A DNA stretch of 64,000 nucleotides from Opitutaceae bacterium (GTDB taxonomy: Bacteria > Verrucomicrobiota > Verrucomicrobiia > Opitutales > Opitutaceae): positions 17,962 through 81,961 of the forward strand of contig JAUSID010000167.1 of assembly GCA_030648295.1 (NCBI GenBank). The letters are read 5' to 3'. The notes under the pieces are model-generated. The model was not told the DNA's origin, made no database searches, and saw only the letters and a list, made by a program, of their open reading frames with translations. The position numbers and the translations under genes were made by a program. Position 1 is the first letter of the stretch. Each line of letters begins with the position of its first letter. Of the stretch, positions 6,890 through 16,072 are shown piece after piece.

Positions 6890-9526
6890 CTACGTTTCCT
6901 GCCGCAGTACTTCCAGCGGCGGATGATCGGTGATGCCGCGACTCGTCAGCATGCCGGCAATCACCGTCACGATGCACACGCCGACACCGCCGGCGAACAC
7001 GAGGAGCAATGGGGTCGAGGGCGTGATCCGGAAAATGAATTTCGCGAGCAGCGCGTTGCCGGCGATCGAAAGCGCGCAGCCCACGACCGCCGCGAGCACG
7101 CCGAGGATCGCGTACTCGACGAGCTGAATCTGCACGAGCTGCCGGCGGTTCGCCCCCAGCGTGCGCAGTAAGACAGTTTCACGAATCCGCTGGTAGCGGC
7201 CGGTCATGACCGCGCTCACCAGTACGATGAGTCCCGTCAGCACGGTGAAGAGCGCCATGAATTGGATCACGAAAGCGACCTTGCTGAAAATTCCGTCGAC
7301 CGTCTGCATGACGAGCGCGAGATCGATCGCGGTGACGCTCGGCAGCGCGTCGACCACGGCGCGCTGCACCCGTGCCGAGTGCTCGCTGTTTTCGGCGCGC
7401 ACCGCCGCGACGTGAAACTTCGGTGCGGGCTCGAGGACACCTTCCGGGAAAACGACGAAAAAATTCGGCTCGAGGCGCCGCCACTCCACGGCGCGGACGC
7501 TCATCACGCGCGAGCGCATCGGCACGCCCTGCACGTCCCACTCGATCTCGTCACCCAGTTTCAGGCCCATCTGGCGAAACAATCCTTCCTCGACGGAAAT
7601 GGGGATGACGGCCTCGCCCGGACTGACCCGTCCGGTAAAGGTCCCGCTCACGAGCCGCTCCGTGCCCTCGAGTTTGCCGCGGTAGGTGGAGCGGTATTCG
7701 CGCCGCAACGCCCAGGAGGGCATCGTCGTTTCGCCGCCGCCCGTTTTCCGATCGGCCTTTCCCGGTGGAGCAGCATCCGCGTCCCGGCGATCGCGGGGCG
7801 AATTTCGCAGCCATTCATCGACCTTGCGGCCTTTCAGCGCCGAGATGCGCATCGTCACAATCGGAGCGTGCACCAGCACGGGCGCGCCGTTTGCCGCCGT
7901 GATCTTCGTCAGCGGTTCGATTTGATCATCCTGGATGTCGAAGAACAGCAGGTTCGGCCGGCCTCCGCCGCTCGTGAACTCGATTTCCTTCAGCAGCGTC
8001 GTGCGGGTGAGGAAAAGCGTCAGCATCAGGAACGTCCCGAGCCCCAGCGAAACCAGCAGCAGGACAGTGCGATTGTTCGGCCGGTAAAGATTGGCCACGC
8101 CCTGGCGCACGACGTAGGGCAACCGCGGCAGCGACCAGCGGCGCGACAGGCCGGCGCCGCGGCCAAGGCTCGCGCGGCGCGCGGCCCAGGCGACGAGCTT
8201 CGCGAGCCCGGCGAGGATTCCGAATCCGGCGATCAGCACGCCGGCGAAACCGAACCCGTCGCGCAGGCGGTTGGTTTGCCAGATCGAGAACCCGACCACG
8301 GCCACGACGATGAACACGCCGATCGCGATTCGCCATGGGTCGGTCCCGGCCCCCACCCGCTCCGCAAACGCGGAACGCAACGCGACCAGGGGTGAAACCT
8401 TTCGCACCGACAGCAACGGAAGCAGCGTGAACAGCACGCAGATCACGAGCCCCGCGCCCATGCCGCGCAGCACCGCCGCCCAAGCGAGGCTGAAATTCAC
8501 GTCGAACGGAAGCACTCCTTCAAGCAGGGGGGGCAGCGAAAGTTGCACCGCAATGCCCAGCACCGCGCCGACGACCGCGCCAAAAATCCCGAGGGCGAGG
8601 CCCTGCACGAGGTACACCGCGAAGCTCTGCCACGCAGTGGCGCCAATGCAGCGCAGAACCGCGACCGTCGTGATCTTCTGCCGCACGTACACGTGAATCG
8701 CGCTGGCGATGCCGATGCCGCCCAGGAACAGCGCGACGAAACCGACGAGGCTGAGGAAGCCTTCGATATTCTCGAGGACACGACCAAGATCGCGTTTCCG
8801 TTCCGCGACGGTGTCGAATCCGAGCCGCTCCCCGCGAAATCGGCGCCGCATGTCCGACTCGACCGCACCCGGCTCCTTGTCCGCCGGCAGCTTGAGCATG
8901 AGCCGGTGCCGGATGAGGACATTGCGATCGGCGAGGCCCGTCGCCTCGAGGGAGGACATCGGAATCAAGGCGCGCGGCGCGATGGTGGCGCTGATGGCGG
9001 AGGACTCGCCCGGCAGCTTCTGCAATGCGCCCACGATCGTGAACACGCTGTTGCCGAGCTTGACCGCGTCACCGACCCGGGCGTCGAACTGCCGCAGGAG
9101 CGTTTCCTCGATGATGGCAACCGCGCCGCCCGCCTTGAACCTGGCGGCGGCATCGGCCGGGTCGGTGGTGAAGTCGCCGTAGAACGGGAAATTGCCCTCG
9201 AGCGCCCGGACATTGACCAGCCGGGTCTGATTGGCCGCGCCGGGGAATGCGATCATCGATGAAAAGCTGAACTCGCGCGCGACTTCGGCGCCGAGTTCCG
9301 TGGCATGGCGTTGGACCTCCGCGCTGGGTTCGTTGCGGCCGGTAATGATCAGATCGGCGCCGAGCAGCCCGAGCGCCTGTTCATCGATGCTGCGTTCGAG
9401 ATTGGCGCCGAGCGACCCGATGGCCACGAGCGCGGCGATCCCGAGGACCACGGAAAGCGAAAACAGCAGCAACCGCCGCCGCGAAGCCCGCGAATCCCGC
9501 CACGCCATCTGTAGAATAAATTTCAT
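6890..9526 (-). CDS. ybbP: ABC transporter permease with FtsX-like domains (YbbP family)
   Basis: An 878-residue integral membrane permease. The start at 9526 (MKFILQMAWRDSRASRRRLL) is chosen because the first TM helix (LLLFSLSVVLGIAALVAIGS) follows at once; the upstream extension is repeat-derived. Two MacB-type periplasmic domains and two FtsX permease cores are visible: the first core near residues 280-420 (FLGGIGIASAIHVYV), the second at the C-terminus (FMALFTVLTGLIVLVSAVMTGRY onward, ending HPPLEVLRQET). The ATPase partner is the next gene upstream (9704-10432) and tesA diverges from it, the same arrangement as ybbP-ybbA/tesA in E. coli. Function in E. coli is poorly defined; lipid or lipoprotein handling is likely but inferred. 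The gap between ybbA and ybbP (177 bp) carries an inverted heptamer element. Confidence 0.9.
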   Translation of the reverse strand: MKFILQMAWRDSRASRRRLLLFSLSVVLGIAALVAIGSLGANLERSIDEQALGLLGADLIITGRNEPSAEVQRHATELGAEVAREFSFSSMIAFPGAANQTRLVNVRALEGNFPFYGDFTTDPADAAARFKAGGAVAIIEETLLRQFDARVGDAVKLGNSVFTIVGALQKLPGESSAISATIAPRALIPMSSLEATGLADRNVLIRHRLMLKLPADKEPGAVESDMRRRFRGERLGFDTVAERKRDLGRVLENIEGFLSLVGFVALFLGGIGIASAIHVYVRQKITTVAVLRCIGATAWQSFAVYLVQGLALGIFGAVVGAVLGIAVQLSLPPLLEGVLPFDVNFSLAWAAVLRGMGAGLVICVLFTLLPLLSVRKVSPLVALRSAFAERVGAGTDPWRIAIGVFIVVAVVGFSIWQTNRLRDGFGFAGVLIAGFGILAGLAKLVAWAARRASLGRGAGLSRRWSLPRLPYVVRQGVANLYRPNNRTVLLLVSLGLGTFLMLTLFLTRTTLLKEIEFTSGGGRPNLLFFDIQDDQIEPLTKITAANGAPVLVHAPIVTMRISALKGRKVDEWLRNSPRDRRDADAAPPGKADRKTGGGETTMPSWALRREYRSTYRGKLEGTERLVSGTFTGRVSPGEAVIPISVEEGLFRQMGLKLGDEIEWDVQGVPMRSRVMSVRAVEWRRLEPNFFVVFPEGVLEPAPKFHVAAVRAENSEHSARVQRAVVDALPSVTAIDLALVMQTVDGIFSKVAFVIQFMALFTVLTGLIVLVSAVMTGRYQRIRETVLLRTLGANRRQLVQIQLVEYAILGVLAAVVGCALSIAGNALLAKFIFRITPSTPLLLVFAGGVGVCIVTVIAGMLTSRGITDHPPLEVLRQET

Positions 9527-9592
9527 GATTTGCCCGCAAGCTGGATCGGGTGATCGCCCAAAAGTGGGGCTGAAGTGCGCGCGGCAGAAGAT

Positions 9593-9685
9593 CCAAGCTC
9601 CAAGCACCAAGATCCAGAGAACCTCCAAAATCCAAACTCCAATTGGTGATTCATGATTGATCGTTCTCTGGTGCTTGGAGCTTGG
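9593..9685. repeat. Inverted heptamer-unit element between ybbA and ybbP
   Basis: The left arm (9593-9622) is built from 7-base units CCAAGCT, CCAAGCA, CCAAGAT, CCAGAGA. The right arm (9663-9685) is the inverse complement, lacking only seven bases. The 40-base loop continues the pattern (CTCCAAAATCCAAACTCCAA). A stem of over 20 bp could form in RNA between two co-directional genes and reduce ybbP expression. Confidence 0.75.
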
Positions 9686-9703
9686 CGCTTCCGCGGCGGC
9701 GGG

Positions 9704-10432
9704 CTAACGTGCGCGGCCGGGAAGCGCGTCGCCGGACTTCGCCGCGGAATCGCTGACCACGGCGCCGCCGCGGAGCCGGATGATTCGCTGGCAGCGCTTC
9801 GCCAGTTCCAGGTCGTGCGTCACGAGCACCAGCGTCGTCGCCTTTTCGTGGTTCAGCCCGAAGATCAACTCCACCATCGCGTGCGCGGTGTCGCTATCGA
9901 GGTTTCCCGTCGGCTCATCGCAGAACAGGATCTTTGGCCGGTTCACGAACGCCCGGGCGAGCGCAACGCGCTGCTGCTCGCCGCCCGAAAGCTGCACGGG
10001 ATAATGATCGTAGCGCTCACCCAGCCCGACGCGCGCGAGCAGCTGGCACGCGGCCGCCTCTGTATCCGCGCCGCCCTCGCCCCGAAGCTCCAGCGGCACC
10101 ATCACGTTTTCCACCGCCGTCAGCGTTGGCACCAGCTGGAAATTCTGAAACACGAACCCGACATGCTCGTTGCGGACCTGCGCCCGCGCATCCTCGCTGA
10201 GTTCGCCAATCGAACGCCCGGCCAGGACCACCGTGCCGCTGCTCGGTTGATCGAGCCCGGCGCACAGCCCGAGCAGCGTCGTCTTGCCACTGCCGCTTGG
10301 ACCCACGACGGCGACGCTGCCGCCCGCGCCCACCCCGAAGCTCACTTCCTTCAAGACCGTGAGCTGCCGGCCCCCGGCCGCATCGTACGTTTTCGTCAGC
10401 CGCTCGACTTTCAGCATGGATTGACCACTCAT
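9704..10432 (-). CDS. ybbA: ABC transporter ATP-binding protein (YbbA/LolD family)
   Basis: A 242-residue ABC ATPase. Walker A is GPSGSGKTT, the Q-loop VFQNFQLVPT, the signature LSGGEQQRVALARA, Walker B ILFCDEPTGNLDS and the H-loop LVTHD. The EPTGNLD form and the short length place it with LolD/MacB/YbbA-type ATPases that drive FtsX-fold permeases. The start at 10432 (MSGQSMLKVERLTK) is used; MLKVERLTK at 10417 is an equally possible start. It is divergent from tesA 47 bases away and precedes the ybbP permease, so the three genes form the conserved ybb/tesA neighbourhood. Confidence 0.92.
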   Translation of the reverse strand: MSGQSMLKVERLTKTYDAAGGRQLTVLKEVSFGVGAGGSVAVVGPSGSGKTTLLGLCAGLDQPSSGTVVLAGRSIGELSEDARAQVRNEHVGFVFQNFQLVPTLTAVENVMVPLELRGEGGADTEAAACQLLARVGLGERYDHYPVQLSGGEQQRVALARAFVNRPKILFCDEPTGNLDSDTAHAMVELIFGLNHEKATTLVLVTHDLELAKRCQRIIRLRGGAVVSDSAAKSGDALPGRAR

Positions 10433-10479
10433 GTTACGTTGCCCACCAAACACACGATTCCGACGAAAGGAAGCTCACG

Positions 10480-11118
10480 ATGCTGAGAGGCGGAATCGCA
10501 TCCGTTGTTGTGGCCGGCCTGCTCCCGTGGCTGGGCCTGGCGGTTTCCGCCCGCGGCACGGAGCCGCGAACCATTGTTTTCTTTGGCGACAGCCTGACGG
10601 CCGGCTACGGACTCGCCGATCCCTCGACGCAGGCGTATCCGGCGCTCATCCAGCGCAAAATCGACGCGGAGCATCTTGCGTGGCGCACCGTGAACGCCGG
10701 GCTCAGCGGCGAAACGACCGCGGGAGGGCTGCGGCGGGTCAACTGGATCCTCCGTCAGCCCGTCGATATTTTCGTGCTCGCGCTCGGTGCCAACGACGGG
10801 CTGCGCGGCATCAGTCCCGCCGTCTCGCGCCAAAACCTCCAGCAAATCATCGCCCGCGTGCAGGCGAAGAATCCACGCGTTCGAATCGTCGTTGCCGGCA
10901 TGCAAATGCCCGCCGCGATGGGCGCCGATTACACGGAGGAGTTTCAAGCGATGTTTCCGGCGGTCGCCGAAAAAAACGACGCGGTGCTCATTCCCTTCCT
11001 GCTCGAAGGCGTCGGCGGCCGGCTTGAATTGAATCAACCCGACCGCATTCATCCCAATCCCTCCGGCCACGAACGCGTCGCGGAAACAGTCTGGGCGATT
11101 TTGAAAACCCTCCTCTAA
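10480..11118 (+). CDS. tesA: GDSL esterase / acyl-CoA thioesterase I-like arylesterase
   Basis: A 212-residue periplasmic SGNH/GDSL hydrolase. The signal peptide covers about residues 1-25. Block I is FFGDSLTAGYG with nucleophile Ser38; the oxyanion Gly is in AGLSGETT; block III is GAND (Asn105); block V DRIHPN supplies Asp188 and His191. This matches TesA/ApeA, a broad thioesterase, lysophospholipase and arylesterase. A good ribosome-binding site (AAAGGAAG, 10466-10473) precedes the ATG. The gene diverges from ybbA-ybbP. A small barrel gene begins 3 bases after the stop and may be co-transcribed. Confidence 0.93.
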   Translation: MLRGGIASVVVAGLLPWLGLAVSARGTEPRTIVFFGDSLTAGYGLADPSTQAYPALIQRKIDAEHLAWRTVNAGLSGETTAGGLRRVNWILRQPVDIFVLALGANDGLRGISPAVSRQNLQQIIARVQAKNPRVRIVVAGMQMPAAMGADYTEEFQAMFPAVAEKNDAVLIPFLLEGVGGRLELNQPDRIHPNPSGHERVAETVWAILKTLL

Positions 11119-11121
11119 TCC

Positions 11122-11991
11122 ATGCTTGCAATTCGACGCCCGAGGTTGTGGCCGCAGCTTGTCCGGCTAATCGCGCTCGCGTACGCCGCTATTCCCGCCG
11201 GGATTCAGGCGCAGGACTGGGCGCCGAATCTCACCCTCACGTCGACGTGGCACGACAACGCCACGAACGCGAAACCGGCCGCGGATCAGATCAGCGCCCT
11301 GCAATTCGAAGCGGATATGGTCGCGTCGAAACGTTTCTCGGTCGGGCGTGACGACTCGCTGCATCCGACCGCCCATTTCGCCGGCGAATGGTGGCCTCGT
11401 TTCAACGGCCTGAACCGCGCGGCCGCCGGTGCCCGGCTCGAGTGGAGGCATAAGTTCGGCCTCGGTGCGCTCGCACCCGTTTTCTCCATCGAAGGTGGTG
11501 CAAACGTCGTGGCCGCCCGCGAATCCGAACGGCGCGGAACGTCCACCGTGCTGCTCGCGACGATTCGCAAGCGGATCAACCACGCGCTGCGGTTCGCGCT
11601 CACCCAGGAGTTCTCGGATTACAATGCCCGTGCCGCCGTGTTCGATCGGCAGGGCGCGGAAACGGCGGTCGAAGTGGGGCGCGATGTCACGACCTCGTCG
11701 CGCGTCACGCTGCGGTTCAGTTATCGCGATGGCGATGTGCTGTCGCACGCGACACCGCCACGGCCTGACCTCGTGGCATTGGCGCCGAACCGGGTCAGCA
11801 TCGGCACGTTTGGCCGGGAGTTGACCGCGTATTCGATCGAGGCGCGGACATTCGGTGCGCGCCTCGGCGTGGTTCACGCGGTCGACACCGACACGGCGTT
11901 GATGGCCGTTTATGAGGTCCGGCAGACGCGACGCGAACCGCTCCGTTACTTGAACCAACTTGTCTCGGTCGCGATCGTCCACCAGTTCTAA
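11122..11991 (+). CDS. Predicted outer-membrane beta-barrel protein, function unknown
   Basis: A 289-residue exported protein with a signal peptide (hydrophobic LVRLIALAYAAIPAGIQAQ, likely cut after AQA). The mature part is made of alternating strands and ends VHQF, the aromatic C-terminus expected of an outer-membrane barrel. The opening NLTLTSTWHDNATNA resembles surface barrels that follow cupredoxin-like proteins. It begins 3 bases after tesA and is followed within 100 bases by the cupredoxin-like gene and the cyclase, suggesting a four-gene run. No enzymatic motif seen; a sensor, porin or structural barrel are all possible. Confidence 0.6.
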   Translation: MLAIRRPRLWPQLVRLIALAYAAIPAGIQAQDWAPNLTLTSTWHDNATNAKPAADQISALQFEADMVASKRFSVGRDDSLHPTAHFAGEWWPRFNGLNRAAAGARLEWRHKFGLGALAPVFSIEGGANVVAARESERRGTSTVLLATIRKRINHALRFALTQEFSDYNARAAVFDRQGAETAVEVGRDVTTSSRVTLRFSYRDGDVLSHATPPRPDLVALAPNRVSIGTFGRELTAYSIEARTFGARLGVVHAVDTDTALMAVYEVRQTRREPLRYLNQLVSVAIVHQF

Positions 11992-12084
11992 GGCGTGCCC
12001 CACCCCACGCCTTGGAATGTCACTTCGGCCCGTCGACGAGCAGCGGCCCCACCAGCACCCGCATCGTCACCGTTCCGCGCGGGC

Positions 12085-12726
12085 ATGTTGCTTGGATTCG
12101 CCTTCGCCTTCCTAGGCGTCGCGCTCCCGGCGGCCGAGGTCGCGTTCAAGGTTGTGGATCAAAAAAACCAGCCGGTGGTCGACGCGGTGGTTTCACTTGT
12201 CCCGCTCGACGGCACGGCTCCGCCGGCGGTGGCGTCAACCTCCCCGCCGCTGGAGATCGAACAGAAACGCCAGGAGTTCATCCCTTACGTCACCGCGATT
12301 CGCGCCGGCACCGCGATCCGTTTTCCGAATCGCGACACGGTTGAACACCACGCGTATTCGCAGTCACCGGCGCGAAAATTCGAGCTGCCGCTCTACAAAC
12401 CGGGCCGCGCGGAAACGTTGCTCTTCGAGCGTCCAGGCGTCGTCACTGTTGGCTGCAACATTCACGACTGGATGATCGCGTACGTCGTGGTGCTGAGCAC
12501 GCCGTGGCTCGCGCTCACCCCGGCCCCGGGCGAGATCACGCTCGGAAACGTCCCCGCTGGCCGTTATCGCGCCGAGGTGTGGCATCCGCGGCTCGCGAAA
12601 GTCCAAACCCGGGAAATCACCGTCGCACCGTCGGCGAACCCCGCCCCGGTGTCCTTCCAGCTCACGCTGAAAGCCGACCAACGCGTCCGCCGCGCGCCAG
12701 ATGCTTCCGGTCGCGGCTACCGTTAG
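12085..12726 (+). CDS. Exported cupredoxin-like copper protein
   Basis: A 213-residue secreted protein annotated in other genomes as methylamine-utilisation or plastocyanin-like. The start at 12085 (MLLGFAFAFLGVALPAAE) begins the signal peptide; an in-frame start at 11995 would add a non-signal leader. The cupredoxin features are AIRFPNRDTVEHHAYS (ligand His) and GCNIHDWM, giving the C-X2-H-X2-M cluster of a type 1 copper site. A beta-sandwich of carboxypeptidase-regulatory type (ITLGNVPAGRYRAEVWHPRL) follows. The cyclase gene begins 6 bases after the stop, so a link between a periplasmic redox protein and cyclic-nucleotide signalling is plausible but inferred. Confidence 0.75.
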   Translation: MLLGFAFAFLGVALPAAEVAFKVVDQKNQPVVDAVVSLVPLDGTAPPAVASTSPPLEIEQKRQEFIPYVTAIRAGTAIRFPNRDTVEHHAYSQSPARKFELPLYKPGRAETLLFERPGVVTVGCNIHDWMIAYVVVLSTPWLALTPAPGEITLGNVPAGRYRAEVWHPRLAKVQTREITVAPSANPAPVSFQLTLKADQRVRRAPDASGRGYR

Positions 12727-12731
12727 CCCGC

Positions 12732-14399
12732 ATGTTTCGCTTTCGCTCCTATCGCCTCCGGCTGCTGTTTCTGATCCTGGCGCTCACCGGATCGGCGCAG
12801 TTGCTCGCGTTCCTGATTGTCGCGCGGGTACACCGCACCATGGCGGAGCGCGAAATTCAGCGGCAGCTCGACGTCGCGGCGGTCCAGCTCGCGCGCGTCG
12901 TAAAGCAACGCAATGCCGACCTCGCACGCGGTGCGTCGGTCCTTTCTTACGACGCAGGGTTGCGCGAGACGTTATCCTCCACCGATGACATCGGAACGCT
13001 CCGCTCGGTCCTCGAGAATTTTCAGGGCCGCGTTGGCGCCGGGCTCGTCGCGCTCCTCTCCACCGAAGGCTCACTCCTCGCTGAAACCCGCCGTGGTCTG
13101 CCCGCCGCGAATGCCTACCAGCCCTTGCAGCAGGCGGCCGATGAAGCGGAGAACGCGCAGGCTTCGGGTTACGCCGTGGTCGATGACATCCTGCACTCGC
13201 TCGTCGTCGTGCCGTTGCGGGCACCCAACATCGTCGCCTGGGTGGTGGTGGGCTTTCCGCTCGATCAACAGTTCATTGCCGCGCTGAAGGAAACCACCGG
13301 CGTTGAGGTCACGTTGCGGCATGGCTCGCGCACGCTCGCCACCACGAACCCGAATCGCGGCGAGTATCTCACGAGAGCGCTCGAGCGCCCGACGACCGAT
13401 GGCGGCACGGCGTCGATTCTGCTGCAATATTCGCTCGATGAGAAACTCGCGCCGGCCCGGCGGCTCCAGCGTGTGCTCGGGTTCGTGTTCGCCGGCAGCC
13501 TCGTCCTCGCGGCGCTGCTCGCGATGGGGATTGCGCGCAACGTGAGCGAGCCGGTGCAACACCTCGCCGCGCACACGCGCAAGATCGCCGCTGGTGATTA
13601 CGAGACGCGGGTCGATTTGCATCGAGAGGACGAACTCGGACAGCTCGCCGCATCGTTCAACGCCATGGCGGCCGGCCTCGCCGAACGCGATCGCGTGCGC
13701 GATTTGCTGGACAAGAACGTCTCGCCCGAAGTCGCGGCCCAGCTGCTGCGCGACGGTGCCGCGCTGGGGGGGGACGAACGCGAAGTCACGATCCTCTTCG
13801 CCGATCTTCGCGGGTTCACGACTCTCAGCGAGAAGCTCGCGCCGCGCGATTTGCTGGCGCTGTTGAATCGCTATCTCGATCGCATGAGCGGCGAAATCGA
13901 ACGCCAGGGCGGCGTGATCGACAAGTTCATCGGGGACGCGATCATGGCGCTGTTCGGAGCGCCCGTGCCCCAGCCCGATGCGGCCGATCGAGCACTCGCG
14001 GCCGCCGTGGCAATGGAACATGCGCTCGCCGAACTGAACCTGGAGCTCGCACGCGACGGGCATCCCCCGCTCGCCCTCGGCATTGGCGTGAACACGGCCC
14101 GGGTGATTGCCGGCAACATCGGCTCACATCGGCGGCTGAATTATTCCGTGCTCGGGGACGGCGTGAATGTGGCGTCGCGACTCCAGTCGCTCACCCGCAC
14201 GCCGGAATTCGATACGAACGTGATCACCAGTGCCGCAACGATCGCGGCGTTGCGGGACCCTTCGGCTCACGGGCTGCGTCCTCTCGGCCGGGTGCAGGTG
14301 AAGGGCCGCTCGGAGCCGGTGGAAATCTTCGCCGCCGGCAGTCCCAGCGCTGACGCCGCGTCAGCGATTGGTGGCGTCGGCGTTGGACCGGGAAGTTGA
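12732..14399 (+). CDS. Membrane-bound adenylate/guanylate cyclase (sensor-HAMP-class III cyclase)
   Basis: A 555-residue cyclase converting ATP or GTP to a cyclic nucleotide. The start at 12732 (MFRFRSYRLRLLFLILALTG) puts a TM helix at about 9-28. A periplasmic sensory region (residues 35-245, Cache-like) is followed by a second TM (LGFVFAGSLVLAALLAMGIA), a HAMP linker (VSEPVQHLAAHTRKIAAGDY) and the class III catalytic domain from about residue 350. Both metal-binding Asp residues are present in ILFADLRGFTTLS and IDKFIGDAIMALFG; YSVLGDGVNVASRL holds the transition-state region. Homodimer expected. It follows the barrel and cupredoxin genes, so it may report envelope redox or copper status. 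Whether it makes cAMP or cGMP cannot be settled by eye. Confidence 0.9.
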   Translation: MFRFRSYRLRLLFLILALTGSAQLLAFLIVARVHRTMAEREIQRQLDVAAVQLARVVKQRNADLARGASVLSYDAGLRETLSSTDDIGTLRSVLENFQGRVGAGLVALLSTEGSLLAETRRGLPAANAYQPLQQAADEAENAQASGYAVVDDILHSLVVVPLRAPNIVAWVVVGFPLDQQFIAALKETTGVEVTLRHGSRTLATTNPNRGEYLTRALERPTTDGGTASILLQYSLDEKLAPARRLQRVLGFVFAGSLVLAALLAMGIARNVSEPVQHLAAHTRKIAAGDYETRVDLHREDELGQLAASFNAMAAGLAERDRVRDLLDKNVSPEVAAQLLRDGAALGGDEREVTILFADLRGFTTLSEKLAPRDLLALLNRYLDRMSGEIERQGGVIDKFIGDAIMALFGAPVPQPDAADRALAAAVAMEHALAELNLELARDGHPPLALGIGVNTARVIAGNIGSHRRLNYSVLGDGVNVASRLQSLTRTPEFDTNVITSAATIAALRDPSAHGLRPLGRVQVKGRSEPVEIFAAGSPSADAASAIGGVGVGPGS

Positions 14400-14529
14400 G
14401 CCAGGATAATTTGCCTGCCCTTTACGAAGGGTTTTTCGACCGCCCAGAACAGGCGCCAGCGCGCGCGCTTGAGTTCGGCGGGAATGGTCCCCAGTTGTGG
14501 GATTCGGCCGGCTTGCGGCCGCTGGAACC

Positions 14530-15993
14530 ATGCCACTGCTCCCTTTACCTCGGCCCAGACTGTTCGCAACACTGTCCGCAGCCGTGCGTCCCCTCACTTC
14601 TTCCCCGCGCCATCTGGGCCGTCAATTCGCCGGGCTGCTCGCCGCCATTGCCGGGCTGTTCGCGACCGCCGTTGCTGGCGCGGCTGCCAGCAAGCCGAAC
14701 ATTGTCTACATCATTGCTGATGATTTGGGGTATGGCGATGTGGGCTGTTATGGCCAGAAACTCATTCGCACCCCGCGGATTGATCGGATGGCGAAGGAAG
14801 GGATGCGTTTCACGCAGCATTATGCCGGGGCGCCATTGTGCGCGCCATCGCGCAGCGTGTTGATGACCGGCCTGCACACCGGCCACACGCGGGTCCGAAG
14901 CAACGCCAAGAAAGCGCTCGAACCCGACGATCACACGATCGCCGAGGTTCTCAAGGGGGCCGGATATGCCACCGCCGGCGTGGGGAAATGGGGACTCGGT
15001 GATGCGGACACGACCGGCGCGCCATGGAAAAAAGGCTTCGACCTGTTTTTCGGTTACCTCGATCAGACGCACGCCCACAATCACTACCCGGAGTTTCTGT
15101 GGCGAAACGAGCAGCGGGTGGAGATTTCCGAGAACAAGGGCGGGCAGATGCGCGTCTACTCGCCCGACCTCATGGCGAAGGAAGCGCTCGCGTTCATTCG
15201 CGCGAACCGCGACCGGCCGTTTTTTCTTTATGGCGCGTTCACGCCGCCGCATGCGGAGGTGGCGGCGCCGCCGGATTCGGTGGCCGAGTATCACGGCAAA
15301 TGGCCGGAACCGAATAAATTCAAGGGCAGCGCGACCTATCGTGCTCAGGATGAACCCCGCGCCGTTCGCGCCGCCATGATCACGCGGCTCGATCGCTACG
15401 TGGGCAGCATCCTGGATCTGCTCGACGAACTGAACCTGGCGCAAAACACCCTCGTAATTTTCACGAGCGACAACGGCCCCATCACGGCGGGAGGACAGGA
15501 CCCGGAATTCTTCGACAGCAACGGCCCGCTGCGCGACCTGAAGTTCACCCTCTACGAAGGTGGCATCCGGGTGCCGTTCATTGCGCGCTGGCCGGGACGG
15601 ATCGCAGCCGGGACGACCGAGAACCTCGTATCCGATTTTGCGGACATGTTTCCCACCTTTGCGGAACTCACCGGCACGAAGCCACCCGGCGGACTCGACG
15701 GCGTTTCGATTGCGCCGACGCTGCTCGGCCAGCGCGGCAAACAGGCACGGCGCGATCATTTCTATTGGGAGTACGCGCCGCAACAGGCGGTCCGGCAAGG
15801 CGACTGGAAAGCATATCGCGGCGAACCGAACGGCCCGATCGAACTGTACCATCTGGCGGAAGATATCGGCGAAACGAAAAACGTCGCGGCGCGTCATCCC
15901 GACATTGTGGCCCGCCTCGAGAAACTCCTCACCACCTCGCACGTCGATTCGCCCGATTTTCCGCTCAAGAAAAAACAGAAGCAGGCCAAGTAA
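14530..15993 (+). CDS. Exported sulfatase, arylsulfatase A type
   Basis: A 487-residue formylglycine-dependent sulfatase. The start at 14530 precedes a long signal region ending near AVAGAAASKPN; a further in-frame start exists at 14497. The metal-site motif is NIVYIIADDLGYGD, the active-site signature CAPSRSVLMTG with Cys104 (the residue converted to formylglycine), and later GVGKWGLG and FTSDNGP. These fit family S1 of the sulfatases. The next gene is a second, different sulfatase 79 bases downstream, so the pair probably act on sulfated glycans in the periplasm. The maturase (FGE or anSME) is not in this window. The C-terminus is lysine-rich. Confidence 0.92.
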   Translation: MPLLPLPRPRLFATLSAAVRPLTSSPRHLGRQFAGLLAAIAGLFATAVAGAAASKPNIVYIIADDLGYGDVGCYGQKLIRTPRIDRMAKEGMRFTQHYAGAPLCAPSRSVLMTGLHTGHTRVRSNAKKALEPDDHTIAEVLKGAGYATAGVGKWGLGDADTTGAPWKKGFDLFFGYLDQTHAHNHYPEFLWRNEQRVEISENKGGQMRVYSPDLMAKEALAFIRANRDRPFFLYGAFTPPHAEVAAPPDSVAEYHGKWPEPNKFKGSATYRAQDEPRAVRAAMITRLDRYVGSILDLLDELNLAQNTLVIFTSDNGPITAGGQDPEFFDSNGPLRDLKFTLYEGGIRVPFIARWPGRIAAGTTENLVSDFADMFPTFAELTGTKPPGGLDGVSIAPTLLGQRGKQARRDHFYWEYAPQQAVRQGDWKAYRGEPNGPIELYHLAEDIGETKNVAARHPDIVARLEKLLTTSHVDSPDFPLKKKQKQAK

Positions 15994-16072
15994 TGCACTC
16001 CGGCGGTCGTTGCCTTGGCCTTGCTCCCGTCTGCGTGCCCCCTTCTCTTACGCCAACTACCGCCCCTCGCTT

